A DNA stretch of 64,000 bases from Cryobacterium gelidum. GTDB lineage: Bacteria; Actinomycetota; Actinomycetes; Actinomycetales; Microbacteriaceae. The notes under the pieces were generated by a model. The model was not told where the DNA came from. It worked only from the letters and a program-made list of their open reading frames with translations, and made no database searches. The stretch is from assembly GCF_004403985.1 (NCBI RefSeq), contig NZ_SOHL01000008.1, positions 1 to 64,000 on the forward strand, read 5' to 3'. Position numbers and translations under genes: made by a program. Shown one piece after another: positions 27,060 through 36,311 of the stretch; position 1 is the stretch's first letter, and every line of letters begins with the position of its first letter.

Positions 27060-30000
27060 CTAGAGCGTCAGAGCCTCGCGTTGCAGCTTGGCCTGCTCGA
27101 TCGCGTGGCGCTTGGCCGAACCCGCGGCCGGCGAGGCCGAAGCCGGACGGGAGAACAGACGCATGGCGCGCGGGCCGAGCTTGCTGGTCTCCAGGTAGAA
27201 GAAGGGCCAGGCACCCTGGTTCTCCGGTTCGTCCTGCACCCAGGCCAGTTCGGCGTTCGGGTACTGGGCGGCCACGTTCTTCAAATCGACGGCGGGCAGC
27301 GGGTAGAACTGCTCGACGCGCACGAGGGCGATCTCGGGGTTCGGGTTCTTCTCGAGTTCGTTCAGCAGGTCGTAGTAAATCTTGCCAGCCATGAACAAGA
27401 CGCGCTTGACGGCGTTCTTGTCAGCGATACGGGCATCGTCGATGACCGTCTCGAACTTGCCGCTGGTGAGTTCGGCCACGGAACTCGTCGCGCCGCGCAA
27501 GCGCAGCATCGACTTGGGCGTGAACACGATCAACGGGCGGCGCGGGCGCATGTACGCCTGGCGGCGCAGAAGGTGAAAGTACGACGCGGGCGTCGACGGG
27601 CGCGCCACGGTCATGTTCTCCTCGGCACACAGCTGCAGGAACCGCTCGATGCGGGCCGACGAGTGGTCGGGGCCCTGGCCCTCGTAGCCGTGCGGCAGCA
27701 ACAGCACCACGGATGACCGCTGGCCCCATTTCTGCTCGGCGGACGAGACGAACTGGTCGATGATGGTCTGCGCCCCATTGGCGAAGTCGCCGAACTGCGC
27801 CTCCCAGAGCACGAGGGCGTCGGCGCGTTCCACCGAGTAACCGTACTCGAAGCCCATGGCGGCGTATTCGCTCAGCAGCGAGTCGTAGATCCAGAATCGG
27901 GCCTGGTTGTCCTTCAGGTTGGCCAGTGGCAGCCATTCCTGGCCGTTCACCCGGTCGTGCAGCACCGCGTGACGCTGAACGAATGTGCCGCGGCGGGCAT
28001 CCTGTCCGGCGAAACGCACCGGGGTGCCCTCGACCAGCAGCGATCCGAGTGCGAGCAGTTCGCCGAAGCTCCAGTCGATGTTGCCGTTGCGGCTCATGTC
28101 GAGGCGCTTCTGCAGCAGCTGCTGCAGCTTGTTGTGCACGGTGAACCCGGCCGGCTTGTTGTTGAACGCGTCGCCGATGAGCTGAATGACACTCTCGGGA
28201 ACACCGGTCGTCTCGGGCTCGCCAGCGGCGTCCTCCCGGGCCTGCGCCTCCGCGTCGGCCCTGGCCTCGGCGGCCATTTCCGGGGTGATGATCGGAATCG
28301 ACGCGGTCTGCGCGGCGTGGGTTTCGAGGAAAGCGCGCTCGAGGCGGTCCTGGAAGTCGCGGTGGGCGGCTTCGTATTCTTCCTCGGTGATGTCGCCACG
28401 GCCGACGAGCGCCTCGGTGTACAGCTTGCGCACACTGCGCTTGGCCTCGACCAGGTTGTACATCAGCGGTTGGGTCATCGAGGGGTCGTCACCCTCGTTG
28501 TGGCCACGACGGCGGTAGCAGATGAGGTCGACGACGACATCTTTCTTGAACTCCTGGCGGTAGGCGAACGCGAGTTCTCCCGCGCGCACGACGGCCTCGG
28601 GGTCATCCCCATTGACGTGGAAGATCGGCGCCTGGATGGTCTTGGCGACGTCGGTCGCGTAGACGCTGGTGCGGGCATCCTGCGGCAGGGTCGTGAATCC
28701 GAGCTGGTTGTTGACGACGATGTGCACGGTACCGCCGGTGCGGTAGCCGCGCAGCTGGGACATCTGCAGGGTTTCGAGCACGACGCCCTGGCCGGCCATC
28801 GCGGCGTCGCCGTGGATGAGGATCGGCAGGGTGGAGAAGGTGCCGATCGGCTTGCGGTCCTGCTTGGCCCGCACGATGCCCTCGAGCACGCCGTCGCCGG
28901 CCTCGAGGTGGGATGGGTTCGCGGCCAGCGATACCGGAATCTCGGCACCGTCTTCACCGCGGAACATGCCCGTCGTGCCGAGGTGGTACTTCACGTCGCC
29001 GGAACCGTGCACGGTGCGCGGGTCCTGCGTTCCCTCGAACTCGCGGAAGATCTCACCGTAGGTCTTGCCGGCGATATTGGTGAGCACGTTCAGGCGGCCG
29101 CGGTGGGCCATGCCGATCGCGACCTCGTCGAGGCCCTGCTCGGCAGCGCCCTGCAGAATGGTGTCGAGCAGCGGAATGGTGCACTCGCCGCCTTCGAGGC
29201 TGAAGCGCTTCTGCCCCACGTACTTGGTCTGCAGGAACGTCTCGAAGGCTTCGGCCTCGTTGAGCTTGGCCAGAATGCGCATCTGCTCGTGGTGGGTGGG
29301 CTTGACGTACGACTTCTCGATCTTCTCCTGCACCCACTTGCGCTGCGCCGGGTCCTGAATATGCATGTACTCGATGCCGGTGGTGCGGCAGTACGAGTCG
29401 CGCAGCACACCCAGGATGTCGCGCAGCAGCATCTGGCGCTTCGCTCCGAAACCGCCGGTCACGAAGGACCGGTCGAGGTCCCAGAAGGTGAGCCCGTGCG
29501 TGGCGATATCGAGGTCGGGGTGGCTGCGCTGTGAGTACTCGAGCGGGTCGATGTCGGCCATCAGGTGGCCGCGCACGCGGAACGAGTTGATCAGTTCCTG
29601 TACGCGAGCGGTCTTGTCGACGGCGCTCGCGAGGTCGACGCTGATATCCGGTGCCCAGTGGATCGGGTCGTACGGGATGCGCAGCGCCGAGAAGATCTCT
29701 TCGTAGAAGTTGTGCTGGCCGATCAAAAGCTCGTGCACGATCTTGAGGAACTCGCCCGAACCGGCTCCCTGGATGACGCGGTGGTCGTAGGTGCTCGTGA
29801 GGGTGATGGTCTTCGAGATGGCCAGGCCGGTGAGGGTCTTGACGCTCGATCCCTGGAACTCGGCGGGGTAGTCGAGGGCGCCGGCACCGATGATGCAGCC
29901 CTGGCCCTTCATGAGGCGCGGCACCGAATGCACGGTGCCGATACCGCCCGGGTTGGTCAAAGACAGGGTTGCGCCGGCGAAGTCGTCCGCGGTGAGTTTG

Positions 30001-30860
30001 TTCTGCCGTGCCCGGGTGACGAGGTCTTCGTAGGCGGCGAGGTACTCGCCGAACGTCATCGTGTCAGCGCGCTTGATTGCCGGAACCAGCAGGGCGCGGG
30101 TGCCGTCGGGCTTGGGCATGTCGATGGCCAGTCCCATGCCGACGTGGGCGGGGGCGACGACCGAGGGCTTGCCCTCGACCTCGTCGTAGTAGACATTCTG
30201 GCTGGGGAACATCTTGAGTGCACGAATCAGCGCCCACCCGATCAAGTGCGTGAAGGAGACCTTGCCGCCACGAGCTCGCTTCATGTGATTGTTCATGACG
30301 ATGCGGTTGTCGATGAGCAGCTTGGCCGGAATCGTGCGCACGCTCGTGGCGGTTGGTACGGTCAGGCTCGTCACCATGTTGGTCGCGAGTGACTTTGCCA
30401 TTCCGCGCAGCGGCGCGACCTTGTCTTGCCTGACCGGCGCGGACGTGTCGACGACGACAGCCTGCGGGCTCGTGACGGGGGCATCGGCTGGAACAGGGGT
30501 CGGCTTCGGCGCACTCGAGGTGGTGCGGGCCGTCGGCTGGTTCTCGGTGACGGGAACCGGAGCGGCGCCGCCGGGAGCGGCCTGTGCCAGCGGTGCTGCC
30601 GGCGCTGCTGCTGCAAGGGGAGCGGATGGTGCCGGGGGAGCGGATGGTGCCGATACGGCCGCCGGGGCGACCGTCGGGGTGTGCGCGGTCTGGTGGTAGC
30701 TCTCGAGCACCGGCCACCACGATTCATCAACCAACGTCTTGTCGATCAAATATCGTTCATACAATTCGTCAACGAGCCACTCGTTTGCTCCGAATTCGCC
30801 CGACGTTGTTTCGTCAGAAGCTCCACCGGTTACCTGGCCTGACACCGTGGGATCGCCCAC
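27060..30860 (-). CDS. kgd: Multifunctional 2-oxoglutarate decarboxylase/dehydrogenase (Kgd)
   Basis: This is a 1266-residue fused enzyme of actinobacterial type. An N-terminal E1-like helix (NEWLVDELYERYLIDKTLVDESWW) and an Ala/Pro-rich linker (about 55-150) precede an E2-type acyltransferase domain (about 155-395, with SLTNPGGIGTVHSVPRLM and DHRVIQGAGSG) without a lipoyl domain. The E1 part follows, with the ThDP/metal region ICYRRRGHNEGDDPSMTQP. It oxidises 2-oxoglutarate to succinyl-CoA with E2/E3 partners, or decarboxylates it. GTG 30860 is used; GTG 30845 is a less likely alternative. Confidence 0.96.
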   Translation of the reverse strand: MGDPTVSGQVTGGASDETTSGEFGANEWLVDELYERYLIDKTLVDESWWPVLESYHQTAHTPTVAPAAVSAPSAPPAPSAPLAAAAPAAPLAQAAPGGAAPVPVTENQPTARTTSSAPKPTPVPADAPVTSPQAVVVDTSAPVRQDKVAPLRGMAKSLATNMVTSLTVPTATSVRTIPAKLLIDNRIVMNNHMKRARGGKVSFTHLIGWALIRALKMFPSQNVYYDEVEGKPSVVAPAHVGMGLAIDMPKPDGTRALLVPAIKRADTMTFGEYLAAYEDLVTRARQNKLTADDFAGATLSLTNPGGIGTVHSVPRLMKGQGCIIGAGALDYPAEFQGSSVKTLTGLAISKTITLTSTYDHRVIQGAGSGEFLKIVHELLIGQHNFYEEIFSALRIPYDPIHWAPDISVDLASAVDKTARVQELINSFRVRGHLMADIDPLEYSQRSHPDLDIATHGLTFWDLDRSFVTGGFGAKRQMLLRDILGVLRDSYCRTTGIEYMHIQDPAQRKWVQEKIEKSYVKPTHHEQMRILAKLNEAEAFETFLQTKYVGQKRFSLEGGECTIPLLDTILQGAAEQGLDEVAIGMAHRGRLNVLTNIAGKTYGEIFREFEGTQDPRTVHGSGDVKYHLGTTGMFRGEDGAEIPVSLAANPSHLEAGDGVLEGIVRAKQDRKPIGTFSTLPILIHGDAAMAGQGVVLETLQMSQLRGYRTGGTVHIVVNNQLGFTTLPQDARTSVYATDVAKTIQAPIFHVNGDDPEAVVRAGELAFAYRQEFKKDVVVDLICYRRRGHNEGDDPSMTQPLMYNLVEAKRSVRKLYTEALVGRGDITEEEYEAAHRDFQDRLERAFLETHAAQTASIPIITPEMAAEARADAEAQAREDAAGEPETTGVPESVIQLIGDAFNNKPAGFTVHNKLQQLLQKRLDMSRNGNIDWSFGELLALGSLLVEGTPVRFAGQDARRGTFVQRHAVLHDRVNGQEWLPLANLKDNQARFWIYDSLLSEYAAMGFEYGYSVERADALVLWEAQFGDFANGAQTIIDQFVSSAEQKWGQRSSVVLLLPHGYEGQGPDHSSARIERFLQLCAEENMTVARPSTPASYFHLLRRQAYMRPRRPLIVFTPKSMLRLRGATSSVAELTSGKFETVIDDARIADKNAVKRVLFMAGKIYYDLLNELEKNPNPEIALVRVEQFYPLPAVDLKNVAAQYPNAELAWVQDEPENQGAWPFFYLETSKLGPRAMRLFSRPASASPAAGSAKRHAIEQAKLQREALTL

Positions 30861-31026
30861 TCTCTGCTTTGAATTTGGATGCCCTCGGCGAGGTCGGTCG
30901 CCGGGTCAATCTGCGCTTTCATGAGCCTGTCGCTGACGATGTCGACCGCCAGGTCAGTCTGCATAACCAGCCTAATCCCATCAGACGCGACCATGGACAC
31001 CCATCTGAACGGCTAGCGTTCTTGGT

Positions 31027-32466
31027 ATGCAGTTCTATGGAACAACGCCCAGCCACGATTTGACCTACTCCGACGTGTTCCTGGTGCCCGGCCAGTCGGC
31101 CGTCACCAGCCGCCTGGATGTCTCGCTGGCTCCGAACGACGGGACCGGCGCCACAATACCGATCGTGTCGGCGAATATGAACTCGGTCACCGGGCCGCGC
31201 CTGGCGGCCTCGCTGGCCCGACGCGGCGGACTCGGGGTGCTGCCGCAGGACATGCACTTGCAAGACCTCGATGCGGCCATCCGCTGGGTGAAAAACCAGT
31301 CGGTTCGTTTCGACACGCCGTTCGTGTTTGCCCCCGACGCCACCGTCGAGACGGCACTGCGGCAAGTTCCGGCCGTTCCCGGGCAGGGAATTGTTATCCA
31401 TTCCGCTGATGGTGGCTACCTCGGCTGCATCGTCGCCAGTCGTCTGGCGACCGCCCTGCCCGATGCTCGCCTCGGTGATCTGCTGCACGGTGAACTGACC
31501 GCGCTCGACGCCGATGACGTCGAGGGGCCGCGCCGTGCGTTCGACCTGATGATCGAGGCCGACATCGACTTCGCCCCGGTGCTGCACCACGGCGTCGTCG
31601 TCGGAACGCTCAGTCGCAAGAGCGCTTTGCGCTCCACCCTCTACCAGCCCACGCTCGACGCGCATGGACGGCTCAAGGTCGCGGCGGCGATCGGCATCAA
31701 TGGCGACGTCGCCGCGAAGGCTCGCGCGCTTGCCGCGGCCGGTGTCGACATTCTCGTGATCGATACCGCGCACGGCCATCAGGAGGGCATGCTGCGCGCG
31801 CTCGGCATTATCGCCGGACTGAACCTCGGACTGCCTATCGTGGCGGGCAACGTGGTGACCAAGGACGCCGTGCGCGACCTGGTCGGTGCCGGCGCGACGA
31901 TCGTCAAGGTCGGAGTCGGTCCGGGCGCCATGTGCACCACCCGCATGATGACCGCAGTGGGTCGGCCGCAATTCTCGGCCGTGCTCGAAACGGCGACCGC
32001 CGCACGTGAACTCGGCGCGCACGTCTGGGCAGACGGCGGGGTGCGCTACCCGCGGGACGTGGCCCTCGCGCTCGCCGCTGGTGCGGCATCCGTCATGATC
32101 GGTTCCTGGTTCGCTGGAACCACCGAAGCTCCCGGCACGCTGAATGTGGATGCCCGCGGCGGGGTCTACAAGGAAAGCTGGGGAATGGCGTCGACCAAAG
32201 CCGTTCAGGCCCGTTTCGAGCGCCTCGATGCGTACGACCTCGCCCGCAAGACCCTCTTCGCCGAGGGAATCTCCAGCTCGAAGATCTACCTCGACCCGCT
32301 GCGGCCGTCGATCGAGGACCTGCTCGACATGATCACCTCGGGCGTGCGCTCCTCGTTCACCTACGCCGGAGCCACCACCGTCGCCGACTTTCACGCAAAG
32401 GCTCTCGTCGGCATTCAGTCTGCCGCGGGCTATGAAGAGGGCAAGGCACTGCCGGTCTCCTGGTAG
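31027..32466 (+). CDS. guaB1: GuaB1 family IMP dehydrogenase-like GMP reductase
   Basis: This is a 479-residue (beta/alpha)8 protein of the IMPDH/GMPR family with an inserted CBS pair (about residues 95-215). The catalytic loop is GVGPGAMCTTRMMTAVGRPQ with C303, and NAD(P) and phosphate sites lie in NVVTKDAVRDL and ADGGVRYPRDV. The sequence matches GuaB1, shown in mycobacteria to be a GMP reductase that returns GMP to IMP rather than a true IMP dehydrogenase. As in mycobacteria it precedes two CNNM transporters. TAGCGT at 31014-31019 is 7 nt before ATG 31027, so the mRNA is probably leaderless. Confidence 0.92.
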   Translation: MQFYGTTPSHDLTYSDVFLVPGQSAVTSRLDVSLAPNDGTGATIPIVSANMNSVTGPRLAASLARRGGLGVLPQDMHLQDLDAAIRWVKNQSVRFDTPFVFAPDATVETALRQVPAVPGQGIVIHSADGGYLGCIVASRLATALPDARLGDLLHGELTALDADDVEGPRRAFDLMIEADIDFAPVLHHGVVVGTLSRKSALRSTLYQPTLDAHGRLKVAAAIGINGDVAAKARALAAAGVDILVIDTAHGHQEGMLRALGIIAGLNLGLPIVAGNVVTKDAVRDLVGAGATIVKVGVGPGAMCTTRMMTAVGRPQFSAVLETATAARELGAHVWADGGVRYPRDVALALAAGAASVMIGSWFAGTTEAPGTLNVDARGGVYKESWGMASTKAVQARFERLDAYDLARKTLFAEGISSSKIYLDPLRPSIEDLLDMITSGVRSSFTYAGATTVADFHAKALVGIQSAAGYEEGKALPVSW

Positions 32467-32482
32467 TCGGGCGGTTCGAGGG

Positions 32483-32507
32483 CCGGGCGCGCAGACGGGG
32501 CGCCCGG
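32483..32507 (+). terminator. Hairpin after guaB1
   Basis: CCGGGCG (32483-32489) pairs with CGCCCGG (32501-32507), with one more C-G pair inside. It lies 17 nt after the guaB1 stop and touches the next -10 box. No T tract follows; it may terminate guaB1 transcripts or insulate the next promoter. Confidence 0.4.
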
Positions 32508-32513
32508 TATACT
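32508..32513 (+). promoter_or_regulatory. -10 box of the CNNM operon
   Basis: TATACT is a near-consensus -10 hexamer. A transcript would start near 32520, placing ATG 32524 about 4 nt from the 5' end and leaving a leader of about 65 nt before the CNNM start codon. The -35 region is not recognisable. Confidence 0.5.
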
Positions 32514-32523
32514 CGATGAGATA

Positions 32524-32601
32524 ATGGATGACCCTCCCACCGCTGAACCCTCTCCCCATAAACCCTCGCCCGTAGTCGCCGGCGGTGAACTCCTTGTCTG
32601 A
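32524..32601 (+). CDS. Possible proline/acid-rich leader peptide
   Basis: A 25-codon frame runs from ATG 32524 to TGA 32599-32601. The product begins MDDPPTAEPSPHKPSP, with six prolines and four acidic residues in 25. It is in a different frame from the CNNM gene and overlaps its GTG start (32585) by 17 nt, and that GTG lacks a good ribosome-binding site. In enterobacteria, proline- and acid-rich leader peptides such as MgtL sense low Mg2+ through unstable translation and control Mg2+ transporter genes. A similar role here is inference from position and composition only; chance is possible. Confidence 0.4.
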   Translation: MDDPPTAEPSPHKPSPVVAGGELLV

Positions 32602-33946
32602 GCTAATCATGCTTGGGCTTGGCCTCATCCTGACCGTCGGCACGGGCCTTTTCGTCGCCAGTGAGTTCGCCCTGGTGAATCTCGACCGCGCCGACCTCGA
32701 AGCGCGGCAGGAGCGCGGGGCGACCCGCCTCGCCCTCACCATTGCGGCGCTGAAAATCACCTCGACGCACCTGTCGAGCGCGCAGCTGGGTATCACCTTG
32801 ACCACCCTGCTCACCGGGTACACGATCGAACCGGCACTGTCGTCGCTGCTGTATGGCCCGCTCACGGCGGCCGGACTGCCCGTCGACCTGGTCCCGGTGT
32901 TCGGCACCACGATCGCCATCGTGGCGGCGACCCTCGTGTCGATGGTCATCGGTGAGCTGGTTCCGAAGAATTTCGCGCTCGCCCTGCCCATTCAGACTGC
33001 CCGCCTGGTGATTCCGTTCCAGACCGTGTTCACGACTGTGTTCAAACCGGCCGTGCTGGTGCTCAATAACAGCGCCAACGGTCTGCTGCGCCTGGTCGGC
33101 ATCGAACCGAAGGAAGAACTGTCGGGCGCCCGCACAGCCGAGGAACTCTCGTCGCTCGTGCGCCGTTCGGCCAGCGCCGGACTGCTCGAAAAAGACACCG
33201 CCACGTTGCTGCACCGCACGCTGTTGTTCTCCGGACACACGGCCTCGGATGTGATGACGCCGCGTCCACGCGTCGCGAGCATCCACCGCACCGATTCGGC
33301 GCAGGCCGTCATCGACCTCACCCGCTCCACCGGCTACTCGCGTTTTCCCGTCGTCGACGAAAGCGTCGACGACGTCGTGGGCATCGTGCACGTCAAGCAG
33401 GCGGTAGCCGTACCCCGCGCACGCCGAGCGGATGTTCCGGTGTCAGCCCTGCAGACCGACCCGGTCCGTGTGCCCGAAACCATGAAGCTCGACGACCTGC
33501 TCGGTGAACTGCGCGGCCGCGGCTATCAGATGGCGATCGTCGTCGACGAGTACGGCGGCACGGGCGGCGTCGTCACGCTGGAAGACCTGGTCGAGGAACT
33601 GGTCGGCGAGGTGGCCGACGAGCACGACCGGGCGCGGGCCGGCGTCGTGCGCTCACCCGACTCGCTGACCTTTCCCGGCATGCTCCGCCCCGACGAACTA
33701 CTCGAACGCACGAGCGTTGTCGTACCGGAGCAGGGCCCGTACGAGACCGTGGCCGGTTTTGTCATGAGCGAGCTGGGCCGGCTGCCGGTGATCGGCGATC
33801 GAGTGCCGGTTCGAGGCGGTTCCCTCACCGTGGAACGCCTCGAGGGGCGCCGCATCGACCGTCTGCGCTTCACCCCCGCGGCCGTGCCGCAACCCGCACT
33901 GGCAGTTGAAACGAAGACCGATCGAAAAAAGGTGAGCGACAAATGA
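32585..33946 (+). CDS. CNNM/CorC-type transporter with CBS and CorC_HlyC domains
   Basis: This is a 453-residue member of the family often labelled hemolysin-like, now linked to Mg2+ (and sometimes Co2+) efflux. A CNNM/DUF21 membrane domain (about 1-185, three to four hydrophobic segments, including the conserved SEFALVNLDRADLE and VIGELVPKNFALA) is followed by a CBS pair (about 210-335) and a C-terminal CorC_HlyC domain (about 350-430). The GTG start lacks a clear ribosome-binding site and is overlapped by a proline-rich leader frame, so translation may be coupled. The gene follows guaB1, as in mycobacteria. Confidence 0.9.
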   Translation: MNSLSELIMLGLGLILTVGTGLFVASEFALVNLDRADLEARQERGATRLALTIAALKITSTHLSSAQLGITLTTLLTGYTIEPALSSLLYGPLTAAGLPVDLVPVFGTTIAIVAATLVSMVIGELVPKNFALALPIQTARLVIPFQTVFTTVFKPAVLVLNNSANGLLRLVGIEPKEELSGARTAEELSSLVRRSASAGLLEKDTATLLHRTLLFSGHTASDVMTPRPRVASIHRTDSAQAVIDLTRSTGYSRFPVVDESVDDVVGIVHVKQAVAVPRARRADVPVSALQTDPVRVPETMKLDDLLGELRGRGYQMAIVVDEYGGTGGVVTLEDLVEELVGEVADEHDRARAGVVRSPDSLTFPGMLRPDELLERTSVVVPEQGPYETVAGFVMSELGRLPVIGDRVPVRGGSLTVERLEGRRIDRLRFTPAAVPQPALAVETKTDRKKVSDK

Positions 33947-35025
33947 GCGACTGGGCCGGAATTGCCTGGTTGGTCGTGCTTCTGGCCGCCAACGCTTTCT
34001 TCGTCGGAGCGGAATTCGCCGTTATCTCGGCCCGCCGCTCGCAGATCGAACCGCTCGCCGAGGCCGGAAAACGCAGCGCCAAGACCGCGCTGTGGGCGAT
34101 GGAACATGCCACGCTCATGCTCGCGACCTCCCAGCTGGGCATCACGGTGTGCTCGCTGCTCATTCTGAACGTCTCCGAGCCGGCGATCCACCACCTGCTG
34201 GAGGTGCCGCTGGCCCTGACCGGTCTGCCCGACGCCTACATCGCCACCATCGCCTTCATCGTCGCGCTGCTGCTGGTCTCCTACCTCCACGTCGTATTCG
34301 GCGAGATGGTTCCGAAGAACCTGTCGTTCTCGGTGCCGGACCGGGCCGTGCTGCTGCTCGCGCCGCCGCTCGTGTTTGTCGCCCGGGTTTTCAAGCCGCT
34401 GATCGTGACCCTCAACGCCTGCGCTAACGGTGTGTTGCGCTTGTTCGGAGTGCAGCCCAAAAGCGAGGCGACGAGTGCGTATACCCTCGACGAGGTCGCC
34501 ACGATCATCACGCAGTCCACCCGGGAGGGTGTGCTGAGCGACGGTACCGGCGCCCTCACCGCGGCGTTCGAGTTCACCAACCTCAAGGTGCGCGACGTGG
34601 CCGTCGGCCTCGGCAAACTGGTCAGCCTGCCGGAGTCGGCCACGCCGGCCGACGTGGAGAGGGCCGTGACACGCCATGGCTTCTCGCGCTATGTGCTCGC
34701 CGACTCTGAGGGTTACCTCACCGGCTATGTGCACCTGAAGGACGTGCTCGACCTCGATGCTGGGTCGGCCTCGGCCTCGGCCTCTGCTGCGACGCTGGCC
34801 GCACCGGACAGCTACGCGGGGCAGATCCCGGCCAAGCGCATCCGGGCCCTGATCTCTATTTTCGAAGACACCGACCTCGAAGACGCCCTCGCCACCATGC
34901 GTCGTTCGGGCGCGCACCTCGCGCGCTCGTTCACGGCCGAGGGCGAGACCACCGGGGTGCTCTTTCTCGAGGACATCATCGAGGAACTCGTCGGCGAAGT
35001 GCAAGACGCCACCCGCCGCGAGTAG
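33943..35025 (+). CDS. CNNM/CBS-type transporter, second copy
   Basis: This is a 360-residue paralogue of the upstream gene, overlapping it by 4 nt (ATGA). The CNNM membrane domain (about 1-180) has the same hallmarks, AEFAVISARRSQIE and VFGEMVPKNLSFS, and is followed by a CBS pair (about 200-345). It ends without the CorC_HlyC domain. An Ala/Ser-rich insert lies between the two CBS repeats. The two proteins may form a heteromeric ion transporter; this is inferred from overlap and differing domain content. Confidence 0.9.
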   Translation: MSDWAGIAWLVVLLAANAFFVGAEFAVISARRSQIEPLAEAGKRSAKTALWAMEHATLMLATSQLGITVCSLLILNVSEPAIHHLLEVPLALTGLPDAYIATIAFIVALLLVSYLHVVFGEMVPKNLSFSVPDRAVLLLAPPLVFVARVFKPLIVTLNACANGVLRLFGVQPKSEATSAYTLDEVATIITQSTREGVLSDGTGALTAAFEFTNLKVRDVAVGLGKLVSLPESATPADVERAVTRHGFSRYVLADSEGYLTGYVHLKDVLDLDAGSASASASAATLAAPDSYAGQIPAKRIRALISIFEDTDLEDALATMRRSGAHLARSFTAEGETTGVLFLEDIIEELVGEVQDATRRE

Positions 35026-35056
35026 CCGGTGCAACCGCGCGCAGCCCGCGCGTGAT

Positions 35057-35368
35057 GTGGCCCGTGCCCGGCGTTTCCAGCGGGACGTGCTCGGGATGGG
35101 ACCCGGGGAGGAACGCGTGGAAGGGGTGCTCTGCCGCACCCCGAATGGTGCCGCCGTCATGATCCAGGAAACCGACAATGCCGACACCGCGGCGAACACC
35201 GCGATCGGTTACGACACCGACGGCAAGATCCTCTGCCTGTCGGAGACCAACCCGGTGGAGGACCTGCCGCGGCGCGAGCGGGACGGGTTGCAGTCCGCCA
35301 ACTGCTACCCGTCAGGGTGGCTGCCGACCCGGCGGGGCGGGTGGCGGCATCCGTCTGCGCAAATCTGA
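35057..35368 (+). pseudogene. Possible VOC/glyoxalase-like gene fragment
   Basis: A 103-codon frame from GTG 35057 has GC-rich third positions typical of real genes here. Its first residues (ARRFQRDVLGM, then GVLCRTPNGAAVMIQ) resemble the core of vicinal-oxygen-chelate (glyoxalase-like) proteins. The rest does not match a full domain, and the length is short for the family. No ribosome-binding site is visible. It is most likely a gene remnant in the 364-nt gap between the CNNM pair and nnrD, though a small intact gene is possible. Confidence 0.4.
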
Positions 35369-35389
35369 GAAACGACCTATCGTGGAGGC

Positions 35390-36265
35390 ATGGTGAATCC
35401 CGGCGGTTGGCTTGAATGGGAGGCTGAACAGGCCCGCGACTGGATCTACCGGCCCCAGGCCGGCGACGACAAGTATTCGCGCGGCGTCCTCGGAGTGCGC
35501 ACCGGTTCCAAGGACTACCCGGGGGCCGCGGTGCTCGGCGTTGACGCGGCCGTGCGCACCGGAGTCGGCATGGTGCGCTACCTCGGTCCGCGCCGCGCGG
35601 CCAACCTCGTGCTGCAGCGCCGGCCCGAAATAGTCACCGGGCCCGGCCGGGTGCAGGCCTGGCTGCTCGGCTCCGGCATCAACGCGACAACGAGAACGGA
35701 TGCCGTCACCACCGCCCTGGCGGCAGCCCTCACCGATGGCCTGCCCACGGTCGTCGACGCGGGCGCCCTCGACCTGGTGTCGCGTGCGATCGGGCCGACC
35801 GTGATCACCCCGCACGCCGGCGAACTGGCCGCAATGCTCGAGGATGAGGCCGAGTCGGGCTCCGCCTCGCAGATCGCGGCCAATCCGGGCGAGTGGGCCA
35901 TTCGCGCCGCCCGCCTGTTTGATGTGACGGTGCTGCTCAAGGGCGCCGTCACCCACGTGGCATCGCCGTCGGGCGCCCGACTGACCGTGTCGACCGGGCC
36001 GGCCTGGCTGGCCACCGCCGGGTCGGGCGACGTACTCGGCGGAATTCTGGGGGCGCTCCTCGCCACCCACGTCGACCAGCTCGAAGCGGACGCCTCCTCC
36101 CTTGCCCCGCTCGCCGCGACCGCCGCGCTCCTGCACGCCCACGCTGCGAATCTCGCTTCCGCCGGCGGTCCGATCGCGGCCCTCGACGTGGCCGACGCCG
36201 TGCCGCGAGCCGTCGCCGCGTTGCTCGACCACGGTGTCGATGCAGGGCCGCACGTGACGCGCTAG
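35390..36265 (+). CDS. nnrD: ADP-dependent NAD(P)H-hydrate dehydratase
   Basis: This is a 291-residue carbohydrate-kinase-fold enzyme that repairs damaged NAD(P)H hydrates using ADP. Motifs are KYSRGVLGVRTGSKDYPGAA, GSGIN, TPHAGELAAML, LLKGAVTHVA and ATAGSGDVLGG, the last carrying the catalytic Asp. The NnrE epimerase domain often fused at the N-terminus is absent. The start is ATG 35390, with TATCGT 6 nt upstream (leaderless), or GTG 35393 with GGAGG 4 nt upstream; both give nearly the same protein. Confidence 0.93.
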   Translation: MVNPGGWLEWEAEQARDWIYRPQAGDDKYSRGVLGVRTGSKDYPGAAVLGVDAAVRTGVGMVRYLGPRRAANLVLQRRPEIVTGPGRVQAWLLGSGINATTRTDAVTTALAAALTDGLPTVVDAGALDLVSRAIGPTVITPHAGELAAMLEDEAESGSASQIAANPGEWAIRAARLFDVTVLLKGAVTHVASPSGARLTVSTGPAWLATAGSGDVLGGILGALLATHVDQLEADASSLAPLAATAALLHAHAANLASAGGPIAALDVADAVPRAVAALLDHGVDAGPHVTR

Positions 36266-36311
36266 AGCGGGATCGGACCCGGCAAGGCGGTTGGCTGTGC
36301 CAAGGTAAAGC

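Noticed and set aside
30919..32991. 690-codon minus-strand frame over guaB1 and the CNNM gene
   Set aside because: Antisense shadow; both sense genes have intact motifs.
34767..34800. GCCTCG-type low-complexity repeat in the second CNNM gene
   Set aside because: Short Ala/Ser linker coding sequence between CBS repeats, not a separate element.
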